Of a stretch of 9,637 nucleotides of DNA, positions 1 through 6,639 are shown in pieces. The notes beneath the pieces are model-generated. The model saw only the letters and a list, made by a program, of their open reading frames with translations, searched no databases and was not told the DNA's origin. The stretch is taken from contig JAEWSS010000089.1 in the NCBI GenBank assembly GCA_023459755.1, positions 1 through 9,637 on the forward strand, given 5' to 3'. This DNA comes from Verrucomicrobiota bacterium (GTDB lineage: Bacteria; Verrucomicrobiota; Lentisphaeria; Victivallales; Victivallaceae). The first letter of the stretch is position 1, and each line of letters begins with the position of its first letter. Made by a program: the position numbers and the translations under genes.

Positions 1-632
1 GAGATTGCCAGGTTGTATTCGCGCCCCAGGCCGGCCAGCTTGCGGATTCCGGGTACGATGCCGGAGGTGGAAACCGTCACCCGGCGCGGCGACATGCCGA
101 TGTATTCGCTTCCGCTGATAAAGTCCAGCGCCTTGAAAAGTCCGGCCGGATTGAGCAGACCTTCGCCGATCCCCATAAACACGATGTTGTCCGGCCAGTC
201 GCCGTGGATGGCCGCGCCGATGAACAGCTCGGACAATATTTCGGCGGCGGTCAGATTGCGTTCCAGACCGAGCGCTCCGGACGCGCAGAAGCGGCACCCG
301 ACCGGACAGCCGACCTGAGTTGAAAGACAAAACGTCATCCGCGACAGCGACGGTATCAGCACCATTTCGATTCCGGCGCCGTCGCCAAGTTCGAGCAGAA
401 GTTTGGTTGTGCCGTCTTCGGAAACCGTGCGTTCTACCTCGCGCGCCGGAAACCGGCCGGCAAATTTTTCCCGCAGGGCGGCCGGCAGATTGCTCATCAT
501 TCCGGGATCGGCCACCCGGCGCTTATAGATATGTTCAAGTATCTGGGCGACCCGGAACCGTTTTTCGCCCATGGCGGCGATACGCTCCTCCAGTTCGGCC
601 GCGGTCACGGCCAGCAACGACTCACTGCTCAT
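1..632 (-). CDS. rlmN: RlmN-family radical SAM 23S rRNA (adenine-C2)-methyltransferase, 3' end cut by window edge
   Basis: RlmN methylates C2 of A2503 in 23S rRNA, and of A37 in some tRNAs, using two SAM molecules and a 4Fe-4S cluster. The first 210 residues are visible. They show the N-terminal helical region typical of the family (residues 10-60, with KRFRVAQILEHIYKRR), then TTKLLLEL and GAGIEMVLIP. Next comes the cluster motif CPVGCRFC with Cys109, Cys113 and Cys116, followed by GLERNLTAAEIL, all matching RlmN/Cfr. The C-terminal catalytic cysteine lies outside the window. The usual MGMGEP is MGIGEG here (residues 153-158). ATG at 632 is chosen because GGGAG lies about 8 bases upstream and the CxxxCxxC position fits RlmN. 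It overlaps the stop of the upstream glycosyltransferase gene by 11 bases, which suggests translational coupling. The family call is firm. A paralogue with another target nucleotide cannot be excluded. Confidence 0.87.
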   Translation of the reverse strand, partial: MSSESLLAVTAAELEERIAAMGEKRFRVAQILEHIYKRRVADPGMMSNLPAALREKFAGRFPAREVERTVSEDGTTKLLLELGDGAGIEMVLIPSLSRMTFCLSTQVGCPVGCRFCASGALGLERNLTAAEILSELFIGAAIHGDWPDNIVFMGIGEGLLNPAGLFKALDFISGSEYIGMSPRRVTVSTSGIVPGIRKLAGLGREYNLAI

Positions 633-2280
633 CGGTTTTCTCCCGCGGCGCCACCAGTTTGCCGCAATAAAGCTGCAGCGGCTTTTCGTCGTCGCTGGCG
701 TCCATTAGTTTTTTATCGGATATTTTGACCCAGCCGCGCTCCGGCAGCTGCGGGAATCCGGTGGCGAGCAGATAAACTTCGTCTTCGCCGGCCGGTATCT
801 CGGACAGGTCGCCGATGCTTTTCACCGGAATCCCAAGATAAAAACATTCGCCGTACAGCCCGGCGATGTTCAACTTGTAAATCAATGCCGGATTACGGGA
901 GCCAAGATCGCGCCGCAGTTCCGCCGCAAAGTCGCGCCGGAATGATTTCTGCGCCGAAAACGGCCGCGCCACCGACCAGTAAAACAACATCGGCGTCAAC
1001 ATCATCAGCGCCCCCGCCACCCACATCGGAACCGAGTTGCGGCGGCAGAGCAAATAAAATCCGATCAGAAACATCAAAGTCCCGGACGCAATACCGTAGA
1101 CCATCGCCTCGCGTTCCAGCCGGAAGTCGAGTTTGCCCCACGGCACCGTCACATATTCGGAAACGCCGGAGAACATCGTCTCGTCCATCAGGAAAAAGCC
1201 GACCGTCAGCATTCCGCAAAGCATCGCCAGATAGGGGACCGGACGAAACAGTTTACGGTAAACATGACCGTGACGGCGCATCAGAAGCGAATAGTTGACC
1301 GCGATCAAAATCGACAGCGCCGGAGCCAACAGCGCAATGTCGCGCACGTCGGTGAACGGGCTGAACCACAACATGAAAAACCCGGCGATCACCAGCGTCC
1401 GCAAAAACCTGCTGAAAATCGGCGCCGGGTCCAACGGCCGGTAGGCCGCGCAGAACACCGGCCACGCCAGCAGACTCCACGGCAGCAGCCGCCAGACCGC
1501 GTCGACCGGAAACGTCAGCAAATGCGAATAGTAGCGCGAGAGCGTGCTGAAGTCAAAAAATCCGGTTCGCCCGTCTTCTCCGGCCGCCAGATAGGGATGC
1601 AGCCAGCAGGCGACCGTCAGAAATATCAGCGCCGCGCCAACCGCCGCGCCGGGACGGTTCAGTTTCGATTTGACCGAGAGCGGCCGGCGCATAAAAATGA
1701 ACGGAAAAGCAAAATATCCGAGCGCCGGAAAGCCGCCGCTCAAAAACGCCAGCGCGGCAAAGGCTCCGGCCGCCGCCCACGCCCAATTCCAGTGGTTGTA
1801 TCCCTGCCCCAGCGTAAACCAGATGAACTGGCCGCCGCAGACAAAAAAGATCATTGCCATTTCCGGATAACCGTCCAGACACTTCTCCATCACAATATTG
1901 GACGTCAGCCACACCGCCGCGGCCGCCCCGCCGCAGCCCGACCCGCCGACGCTGCGCCCCAACGCGAAAACCCACACCGCCACACCGAGCACCGGCAGCA
2001 GCGACAGCAGCCGCAGCGCCGACTCCATCGGCATTCCGGCCTCATTCAGCCAGCCGGCCAGCAGCGGAAACAGCGGGAATCCGGTGCCGATCAGCTCGCC
2101 GTGCGCCGTCACTCCGGAAAAGAAGCCGCGCAGCTCAACCGCCTCGGCGGCAAACTGCCCCTCCTGCCAATACAACTCCTTGTCTCCCACGTGCCACGGC
2201 TGATAAAGCAGCAGCGCCAGCACCGCGAGAAACAGCACCACTTTGGCGGTGCTCAGGGCACGTTCTCCATATTTAGCCAT
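622..2280 (-). CDS. Polytopic membrane glycosyltransferase, GT39/ArnT-like (dolichyl/undecaprenyl-phosphate sugar transferase type)
   Basis: The 552-residue protein probably transfers a sugar from a polyprenyl-phosphate donor to a lipid or protein at the outer face of the inner membrane. A first membrane segment lies at about residues 12-27. It is followed by a periplasmic-loop motif GDKELYWQEGQFAAEAVEL, which resembles the acidic DE...A-E loop of ArnT/PMT enzymes, and by GTGFPLFPLLAGWL where relatives have KPPLFYWL. Further hydrophobic segments lie near 92-107, 140-156, 166-196, 212-226, 262-279, 295-306, 315-333, 349-364, 394-411 and 418-436. A soluble tail of about 110 residues follows. 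An in-frame ATG at 2328 exists, but it lies upstream of the probable transcription start (about 2310) and has no ribosome site. ATG 2280 has GGAG 11 bases upstream. The acidic loop residue is present, but the substrate cannot be read from sequence. An uncharacterised membrane transferase of another GT-C family is the main alternative. Confidence 0.72.
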   Translation of the reverse strand: MAKYGERALSTAKVVLFLAVLALLLYQPWHVGDKELYWQEGQFAAEAVELRGFFSGVTAHGELIGTGFPLFPLLAGWLNEAGMPMESALRLLSLLPVLGVAVWVFALGRSVGGSGCGGAAAAVWLTSNIVMEKCLDGYPEMAMIFFVCGGQFIWFTLGQGYNHWNWAWAAAGAFAALAFLSGGFPALGYFAFPFIFMRRPLSVKSKLNRPGAAVGAALIFLTVACWLHPYLAAGEDGRTGFFDFSTLSRYYSHLLTFPVDAVWRLLPWSLLAWPVFCAAYRPLDPAPIFSRFLRTLVIAGFFMLWFSPFTDVRDIALLAPALSILIAVNYSLLMRRHGHVYRKLFRPVPYLAMLCGMLTVGFFLMDETMFSGVSEYVTVPWGKLDFRLEREAMVYGIASGTLMFLIGFYLLCRRNSVPMWVAGALMMLTPMLFYWSVARPFSAQKSFRRDFAAELRRDLGSRNPALIYKLNIAGLYGECFYLGIPVKSIGDLSEIPAGEDEVYLLATGFPQLPERGWVKISDKKLMDASDDEKPLQLYCGKLVAPREKTDEQ

Positions 2281-2314
2281 CGCCGACCCGTCTCCGTTAT
2301 TTGATATTTCTTTG

Positions 2315-2327
2315 ATAATATAGCACA
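2315..2327 (-). promoter_or_regulatory. Extended -10 promoter element for the GT39/rlmN operon
   Basis: Reading leftward, TGTGCTATATTAT contains an extended -10 (TGC followed by TATATT at 2322-2317). No good -35 hexamer is seen at 17 bases, as is usual for extended -10 promoters. Transcription would start near 2310, which makes 2280 the first usable ATG. This is inferred from sequence only. Confidence 0.5.
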
Positions 2328-2346
2328 TTTTTAATTTTTTGGAAAT

Positions 2347-2375
2347 TTGAAAACCGGCTTGCCGTGCTATATTAT
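2347..2375 (+). promoter_or_regulatory. Sigma-70-like promoter for the thrC-hisA-thiL-tsaE operon
   Basis: TTGAAA (2347-2352) and TATTAT (2370-2375) are separated by 17 bases. The overlapping TGCTATATT (2365-2373) gives an alternative extended -10, and a perfect TATAAT sits at 2379-2384 without a matched -35. Start of transcription near 2382 would leave a leader of about 40 bases before thrC, with AAGGA at 2409-2413 seven bases ahead of the ATG. No leader hairpin or riboswitch is evident. Confidence 0.55.
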
Positions 2376-2420
2376 AGTTATAATCTTATATCGTCATAAA
2401 ATAACAACAAGGACTGAGAA

Positions 2421-3707
2421 ATGAACATCATCCCCTCCCATCTGGAGTGCGTGCGCTGCGGCAAACAATACGACCTCTCGCAGGTCAGATACAACTGCGA
2501 ATGCGGCGGCATCCTCGATCTGGTGCGCGACTTCACAAAAGTGGACGGTCAGGAACTCAAAAAACTTTTCGATTCGCGCTGGGGTCTCAAGCGCGGGATT
2601 CACTCCTCCGGCGTCTGGCGCTACAAGGAACTGATTTTCGACGTTCCGGACGAATACATCGTCACCCGTCAGGAGGGCAACACCCGGCTGTACGACGCCG
2701 GCAAGGCCGGAGAATACGCCGGACTGAAAAACTTCAAGCTCAAGCATGAAGGTGAAAATCCGACCGGCAGCTTCAAGGATCGCGGTATGACCTGCGGCGT
2801 CTCCGCCGCAAAATTCTACAAGGCGACCCGCGTGGCCTGCGCCAGCACCGGCAACACCTCGGCCAGCATGGCCAGTTACGCCGACGTGGCGAACATGAAG
2901 TCGGTCATTTTCATTCCCGAAGGCAAAATCGCCTACGGCAAACTCGCCCAGGCGCTGGCGTTCGGCGGCCGCACCCTCCAGATCAAGGGAAATTTCGACG
3001 ACGCGATGGAGCTGGTGCAGAAGGTCTGCCACGAACTCAACATCTATTTGCTCAACTCGATCAACCCATTCCGCATCGAAGGGCAGAAGGCGATCGGCTT
3101 CGAGATACTCCAGCAGCTTGACTGGCAGGTTCCGGACTGGTTCGTCATTCCCGGCGGCAATCTCGGCAACAACTCCGCCCTGACCAAGGGAATGGAGGAA
3201 CTTTACCAGCTCGGCATCATCAACAAGATCCCGCGGGTCGCCGTAATTCAGGCGGCCGGGTCGGCTCCGCTGGCAAAAATGTGGAAAAACCACACTCCGT
3301 TCCACCGCGTAATCAACCCGGACACCATCGCCACCGCAATTAAGATCGGCAACCCGGTCTCGTGGGAAAAGTCGCTGCGCGGCCTCCACTGGTGCAACGG
3401 CGTGGTCGAGGACGTGACCGAACAGGAAATCATGGACGCGAAGGCGTGGGTGGACGCGGCCGGCATCGGCGCCGAACCCGCCTCCTGCTGCTCGGTGGCC
3501 GGAGCCAAAAAACTGGTGGATATGGGCGTAATCGACCCGGAGGCCTCGGTGGTCGGCATTCTCACCGGCAACGTGCTCAAGGACCCGGACGCGGTCATCG
3601 GATACCATAAGGACGAACTGCGCGACCGCGGCATCGTCGGAACCTACGCCAATGCGCCGACGGTGATCGAGCCGACGCTCGAAGCGGTGGAGGCGGCGAT
3701 AAAATGA
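2421..3707 (+). CDS. thrC: Threonine synthase
   Basis: This PLP enzyme converts O-phospho-L-homoserine to L-threonine, the last step of threonine synthesis, in the cytosol. The 428-residue protein begins with a small zinc-ribbon-like segment (Cys10-x2-Cys13 and Cys26-x-Cys28), as in the archaeal and plant-type threonine synthases. The PLP-binding lysine is Lys119 in GSFKDRG. The phosphate and cofactor loops appear as ASTGNTSAS (141-149) and GGNLGN (245-250). Length and motif order fit a full enzyme. ATG 2421 has AAGGA seven bases upstream and directly follows the promoter. It is the first gene of a four-gene operon, and its TGA overlaps the hisA ATG by four bases (ATGA). Related fold-type II enzymes such as cysteate synthase are less likely alternatives. 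Confidence 0.93.
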   Translation: MNIIPSHLECVRCGKQYDLSQVRYNCECGGILDLVRDFTKVDGQELKKLFDSRWGLKRGIHSSGVWRYKELIFDVPDEYIVTRQEGNTRLYDAGKAGEYAGLKNFKLKHEGENPTGSFKDRGMTCGVSAAKFYKATRVACASTGNTSASMASYADVANMKSVIFIPEGKIAYGKLAQALAFGGRTLQIKGNFDDAMELVQKVCHELNIYLLNSINPFRIEGQKAIGFEILQQLDWQVPDWFVIPGGNLGNNSALTKGMEELYQLGIINKIPRVAVIQAAGSAPLAKMWKNHTPFHRVINPDTIATAIKIGNPVSWEKSLRGLHWCNGVVEDVTEQEIMDAKAWVDAAGIGAEPASCCSVAGAKKLVDMGVIDPEASVVGILTGNVLKDPDAVIGYHKDELRDRGIVGTYANAPTVIEPTLEAVEAAIK

Positions 3708-4459
3708 GTCGGTTCCGCCCGTGCATCGACCTGCATAACGGCAAGGTCAAGCAGATCGTGGGCGGCACGCTGGAGGCCGACGGAACCGCGGCGGAGCCGG
3801 TGACCAACTTTGTGTCGTCGCGCGGCGCCGCGTATTACGCCGGTCTCTACAAGGCCGACAAGCTCACCGGCGGACATGTGATAATGCTCGGCCCCGGCAA
3901 CGAGTCCGCCGCGCTGGAGGCGCTGCGCGCCTATCCGGGCGGACTTCAGGTCGGCGGTGGAATCAATCCGGAAAACGCCCGGCGCTATCTGGACGCCGGA
4001 GCGGACAAGGTGATCGTCACCAGCTGTGTTTTCCGGGAGGGAAAAATCGACCGCGACGCGCTGAAAAAAATGGTCGCCGCCGCCGGCCGGGACAAGCTGG
4101 TGCTCGACCTCAGCTGCCGGCGGCGCAACGGCAAATACCTGATCGTCACCGACCGCTGGCAGCGCTTCACGGAAGAGGAAATCGGCGCAAAACTGTTGAA
4201 CGATCTCGCGGAAAACTGCGCGGAATTTCTGGTTCACGCGGTGGATGTTGAGGGAAAACAGGCGGGGCCGGACCCCGAACTTGTCGCACTGCTGTCGGCC
4301 GGGTCGCCGATTCCGACGACCTACGCCGGAGGCATCCGCGACCTTGACGACATCGCGGTGATCGCAAAAGCGTCGAACGGCCGGCTCGACTACACGGTCG
4401 GCTCGGCGCTCGACATCTTCGGCGGCAGACTGTCCTATCGGATGCTGACCGGAAAATAA
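3704..4459 (+). CDS. hisA: Eukaryotic-type HisA: ProFAR isomerase (HIS6/HISN3-like)
   Basis: This enzyme catalyses the Amadori rearrangement of ProFAR to PRFAR, the fourth step of histidine synthesis. The 251-residue (beta/alpha)8 barrel has the two catalytic aspartates at Asp9 (CIDLHNG) and Asp135 (LDLSCRR). Phosphate loops are LQVGGGIN (81-88) and [10 protein letters not shown] (207-216), and it ends with GSALDIFGG (233-241). The sequence follows yeast HIS6 rather than bacterial HisA. Shared features are [17 protein letters not shown], the TNFVS and YYA-LYK region, KVIVTS, LSCRR with a downstream W-Q-x-T/F segment, and DVEG. The bacterial TDI-x-RDGT segment is absent. Translation is coupled to thrC through an ATGA overlap, with GGAGG at 3689-3693. 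No other his genes are in the window. The family assignment is strong and the function follows from it. Confidence 0.92.
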   Translation: MSRFRPCIDLHNGKVKQIVGGTLEADGTAAEPVTNFVSSRGAAYYAGLYKADKLTGGHVIMLGPGNESAALEALRAYPGGLQVGGGINPENARRYLDAGADKVIVTSCVFREGKIDRDALKKMVAAAGRDKLVLDLSCRRRNGKYLIVTDRWQRFTEEEIGAKLLNDLAENCAEFLVHAVDVEGKQAGPDPELVALLSAGSPIPTTYAGGIRDLDDIAVIAKASNGRLDYTVGSALDIFGGRLSYRMLTGK

Positions 4460-4471
4460 AGGAACAACGCA

Positions 4472-5356
4472 ATGGACGAACTCGGACTGCTGGCGCAAAT
4501 CATGCCGATGCTGCCGGAACGCCCCGACGTGATCGTGCCTCCGGGCGACGACGCGGCGGCGGTGGAGATCGGCGGCAAAATCCTGCTTGCGGCCAGCGAC
4601 CAGGTGGCGTCCGACGTACATTTTTATCTCGACAGTACGCCGGCGGAGGCGGTCGGCGCAAAACTGCTGAAACGCAATCTTTCGGACATCGCCGCCATGG
4701 GCGGAACTCCGACTTGGTGTCTGATAAATCTGGCCTGCAAAGGGGTGGACGGACAATGGATCGTCGATTTCCACCGCGGCGTCTGCGAAGCGGCGAAACG
4801 CTGGAAGGTGGCGGTCATCGGCGGCGACCTGTGCGAAACCGCCGCACCGGGGGTCGCCGCGTCGCTGGCGATTCTCGGAACGGTTGACCGGGAAAAGCTC
4901 TGTCTGCGCAAAAATGTCCGGCCGGGCGACGCGATCTACGCCACCGGGCGTTTCGGCAACTCGCTGTCCAGCGGAAGTCACCTCGACTTCACACCACGGC
5001 TGGCCGAGGCGGAATGGCTGGCCGGTCGCTTCACCAACGCAATGATGGACGTTTCCGACGGACCGGCGCTTGACCTCGAACGCATGGCGGTCGCCTCGAA
5101 TCTGACCATTGCGATCGACCCGGAAAAACTGCCGCCGCGCAACGGCGCCACGGTCGAACACCGCCTCGGCGACGGCGAAGATTATGAGCTTCTGTTCGCC
5201 GTCCGGCCGGAACTGACGCGGCAACTCGAATCCGAGTGGCCGTTCGATACGCTTTTAACCGCCATCGGATACGCCAAAAACGGCGATCCGGGGGCGACAG
5301 ACCTTAACGGCAGGAACATAAAAAACTATGGATACCAACATTTTAAAAGCATTTGA
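4472..5356 (+). CDS. thiL: Thiamine-monophosphate kinase
   Basis: ThiL phosphorylates thiamine monophosphate with ATP to give the active cofactor thiamine diphosphate. The visible family motifs, in order, are PPGDDAA (23-29), SDQVASDVHF with His50-Phe51 (42-51), KRNLSDIAAMGG (67-78), GGDLCET (117-123), MDVSDG (192-197) and GDGEDYELLF (233-242). These supply the Mg-binding aspartates and the ATP pocket of the PurM/ThiL fold. At 294 residues it is some 30 shorter than typical ThiL. The shortening lies around residues 163-175 and 221-233. ATG 4472 has AAAGGA about eight bases upstream and follows hisA by 12 bases. The 3' end overlaps tsaE by 29 bases. The thiL-tsaE neighbourhood is also seen in Bacillus. 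No other thi genes are in the window. Confidence 0.92.
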   Translation: MDELGLLAQIMPMLPERPDVIVPPGDDAAAVEIGGKILLAASDQVASDVHFYLDSTPAEAVGAKLLKRNLSDIAAMGGTPTWCLINLACKGVDGQWIVDFHRGVCEAAKRWKVAVIGGDLCETAAPGVAASLAILGTVDREKLCLRKNVRPGDAIYATGRFGNSLSSGSHLDFTPRLAEAEWLAGRFTNAMMDVSDGPALDLERMAVASNLTIAIDPEKLPPRNGATVEHRLGDGEDYELLFAVRPELTRQLESEWPFDTLLTAIGYAKNGDPGATDLNGRNIKNYGYQHFKSI

Positions 5357-5768
5357 AAGTAAATCCGACACCGCAACCGAACAGTTCGCCGAGCATCTGG
5401 CAAAGGTTCTTCCGCGCGGCACGGTGATCGCGCTCCACGGCAACCTCGGTGCCGGAAAAACGGTTTTTGCCCGCGGCTTCGCCCGCGGCCTCGGACTGGA
5501 CGAACAGGTTTCCAGCCCCACCTACACCATCATTCAGGAATACAAACTGCCGGACAAGGGCTATTTGTACCACATGGACCTTTACCGGATCGCCGACTCG
5601 GCATCCGCCCTCGGCTTCGGCATCGACGAATTTCTGAACGACAAAGACTCCTACGCCCTGATCGAATGGCCGGAACGCATTGAAGATATTCTTCCCCCGG
5701 AAACGCTGAATCTATCCATCACCCGAACCGGAGAAGAAACCCGCGTCCTGAAATTTGAAGAACGCTGA
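5328..5768 (+). CDS. tsaE: tRNA t6A threonylcarbamoyladenosine biosynthesis ATPase TsaE
   Basis: TsaE is the ATPase partner of the TsaB-TsaD complex, which places threonylcarbamoyl on A37 of ANN-decoding tRNAs. The 146-residue protein is of normal family length. It has a Walker A loop GNLGAGKT (38-45), the SSPTYTI segment (62-68), HMDLYR with Asp84 (82-87) and LIEWPE (111-116), all hallmarks of the family. It starts inside the end of thiL in another frame, with AGGA 12 bases upstream, so translation is probably coupled. It is the last gene of the operon. A terminator follows about 60 bases after its stop. The link to threonine synthase at the head of the operon is suggestive, since threonine is a substrate of t6A synthesis, but co-regulation is inference. 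Confidence 0.95.
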   Translation: MDTNILKAFESKSDTATEQFAEHLAKVLPRGTVIALHGNLGAGKTVFARGFARGLGLDEQVSSPTYTIIQEYKLPDKGYLYHMDLYRIADSASALGFGIDEFLNDKDSYALIEWPERIEDILPPETLNLSITRTGEETRVLKFEER

Positions 5769-5827
5769 ACCGCAGCAACGCTGCCGCCGAGCCGATCCGC
5801 CGGAAACCCGGCCGGAAAACTGAACTT

Positions 5828-5864
5828 AAAACGCCGTCCGGAATTTTATCCGGCGGCGTTTTTT
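5828..5864. terminator. Bidirectional intrinsic terminator between converging operons
   Basis: The left arm ACGCCGTCCGGA (5831-5842) pairs with TCCGGCGGCGT (5849-5859) with one bulged T and a six-base loop, giving 11 base pairs rich in GC. On the plus strand it is followed by T5859-T5864. On the minus strand the stem is followed by four U from A5828-A5831. It ends tsaE transcription rightward and the polysaccharide operon leftward. Its right edge includes part of the TAA stop codon of the GT26 gene (5863-5865). The stretch 5769-5827 holds nothing else recognised. Confidence 0.85.
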
Positions 5865-6639
5865 ACGCCCGGTGATCCGGAAAAAACAACACCCGGAAAA
5901 TAAACAGCGGATTGCCGAGAACATAGCGGCGAAACAACCGGAAAGGTTCGTTGTAAAGTCGATACGTCCACTCCAGCCGCAGCTTGCGCAGCCACAGCGG
6001 CGCACGCGGAATCCGACCGGAACAGAAGTCGAACAGACCGCCGACGCCAACCGCAAACCGCACCCTCAGTCGAGGCAGGCTGTCGAATATCCACAACTCC
6101 TGTTTAGGCGCGCCCATGGCGACCAGCAGCACATCGGCGCCGGAGGCATTAATGCGGTCGATCACGCGGTCGAAGTCGGTTTCAAAGCCGTGGTCGGTTC
6201 CGGCGATGACCAATCCGGGGTGCTGCTGCTCCAGATTGGCCTTCGCTTTTTCCGCCACGCCGGGAGCACCGCCGAACAGATAAATCTTATGGCCTTCGCC
6301 GCACAGTTCAGGCAGCATGTCGGTTCCGTTGACGTTCCCGGCCGACACCGTGCCGCGCATCCGGGCGGCCATGGCAACGCCGACGCCGTCGGCCCACACA
6401 TGGTCGGCGGCGTTGAGAACTTTTGCGTAGTCGGCGCGACGGTAGGCGATATTCATGCAGTCGGCGTTGACAAAGGCGGCGAACACCGGTCGCGGTCCGG
6501 GATGCGACACCGCGGCGGCGATCTCGTCAAGCGCGCGGCGCATGGTTATATTCTCGATCCTGACGCCGAAAAGGTTGAACGTCGGCACGGCGGCAAAATC
6601 GTCGGCCGCGGCCGGAACGCAATTATTTGTCGATTGCAT
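5863..6639 (-). CDS. WecG/TagA/CpsF family glycosyltransferase (GT26)
   Basis: GT26 enzymes transfer N-acetylmannosamine-type sugars, or their uronic acids, to undecaprenyl-PP-GlcNAc (TagA for wall teichoic acid, WecG for enterobacterial common antigen) at the inner face of the membrane. The 258-residue protein has the complete family pattern. This comprises FNLFGVRIENITM (21-33), VNADCMNIA (57-65), ADGVGV with the catalytic-region Asp84, NGTDML (104-109), YLFGGAPGVAE, the GAPKQE motif (176-181) and VGVGGLFDFCSG. The C-terminal membrane-binding stretch EWTYRLYNEPFRLFRRY is basic and ends in a hydrophobic tail. The start at 6639 has GGAG 10 bases upstream and overlaps the previous gene's stop by 17 bases. 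It is the last gene of the operon, ending at the terminator. The exact sugar is unknown, so no wecG or tagA symbol is given. Confidence 0.9.
   Translation of the reverse strand: MQSTNNCVPAAADDFAAVPTFNLFGVRIENITMRRALDEIAAAVSHPGPRPVFAAFVNADCMNIAYRRADYAKVLNAADHVWADGVGVAMAARMRGTVSAGNVNGTDMLPELCGEGHKIYLFGGAPGVAEKAKANLEQQHPGLVIAGTDHGFETDFDRVIDRINASGADVLLVAMGAPKQELWIFDSLPRLRVRFAVGVGGLFDFCSGRIPRAPLWLRKLRLEWTYRLYNEPFRLFRRYVLGNPLFIFRVLFFPDHRA

Larger units (their letters stand above)
2315..2375. repeat. 12-base perfect inverted repeat spanning the divergent promoters
   Basis: The left arm ATAATATAGCAC (2315-2326) is the exact reverse complement of the right arm GTGCTATATTAT (2364-2375), with 37 bases between them. 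Each arm is the -10 region of the promoter facing away from the centre. The arms may be simply two copies of the same strong promoter core or a shared regulator site. The surrounding stretch from 2281 to 2420 is AT-rich and holds no gene. Confidence 0.7.

Noticed and set aside
1264..2304. 346-codon plus-strand frame opposite the GT39 gene
   Set aside because: Its composition is dominated by Arg, Gln, His and Pro, as expected when a membrane-protein gene is read antisense.
2281..2328. Longer N terminus of the GT39 protein starting at ATG 2328
   Set aside because: The ATG precedes the likely transcription start, lacks a ribosome site and adds residues before a good first membrane segment.
2327..2420. 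Possible riboswitch or attenuator leader before thrC
   Set aside because: The leader after the predicted start is only about 40 bases, with no strong hairpin, no U-run and no Thr/Ile codon-rich leader peptide.
2394..3608. 404-codon minus-strand frame opposite thrC
   Set aside because: It is a shadow of thrC. There is no family similarity and no ribosome site, and it covers the promoter and the thrC coding region.
3644..5224. 526-codon open frame on the minus strand opposite hisA and thiL
   Set aside because: It lies wholly opposite two genes with clear family motifs. It is rich in Arg, Val, His and Gln with no recognisable domain. Long antisense frames are expected from GC-biased third positions.
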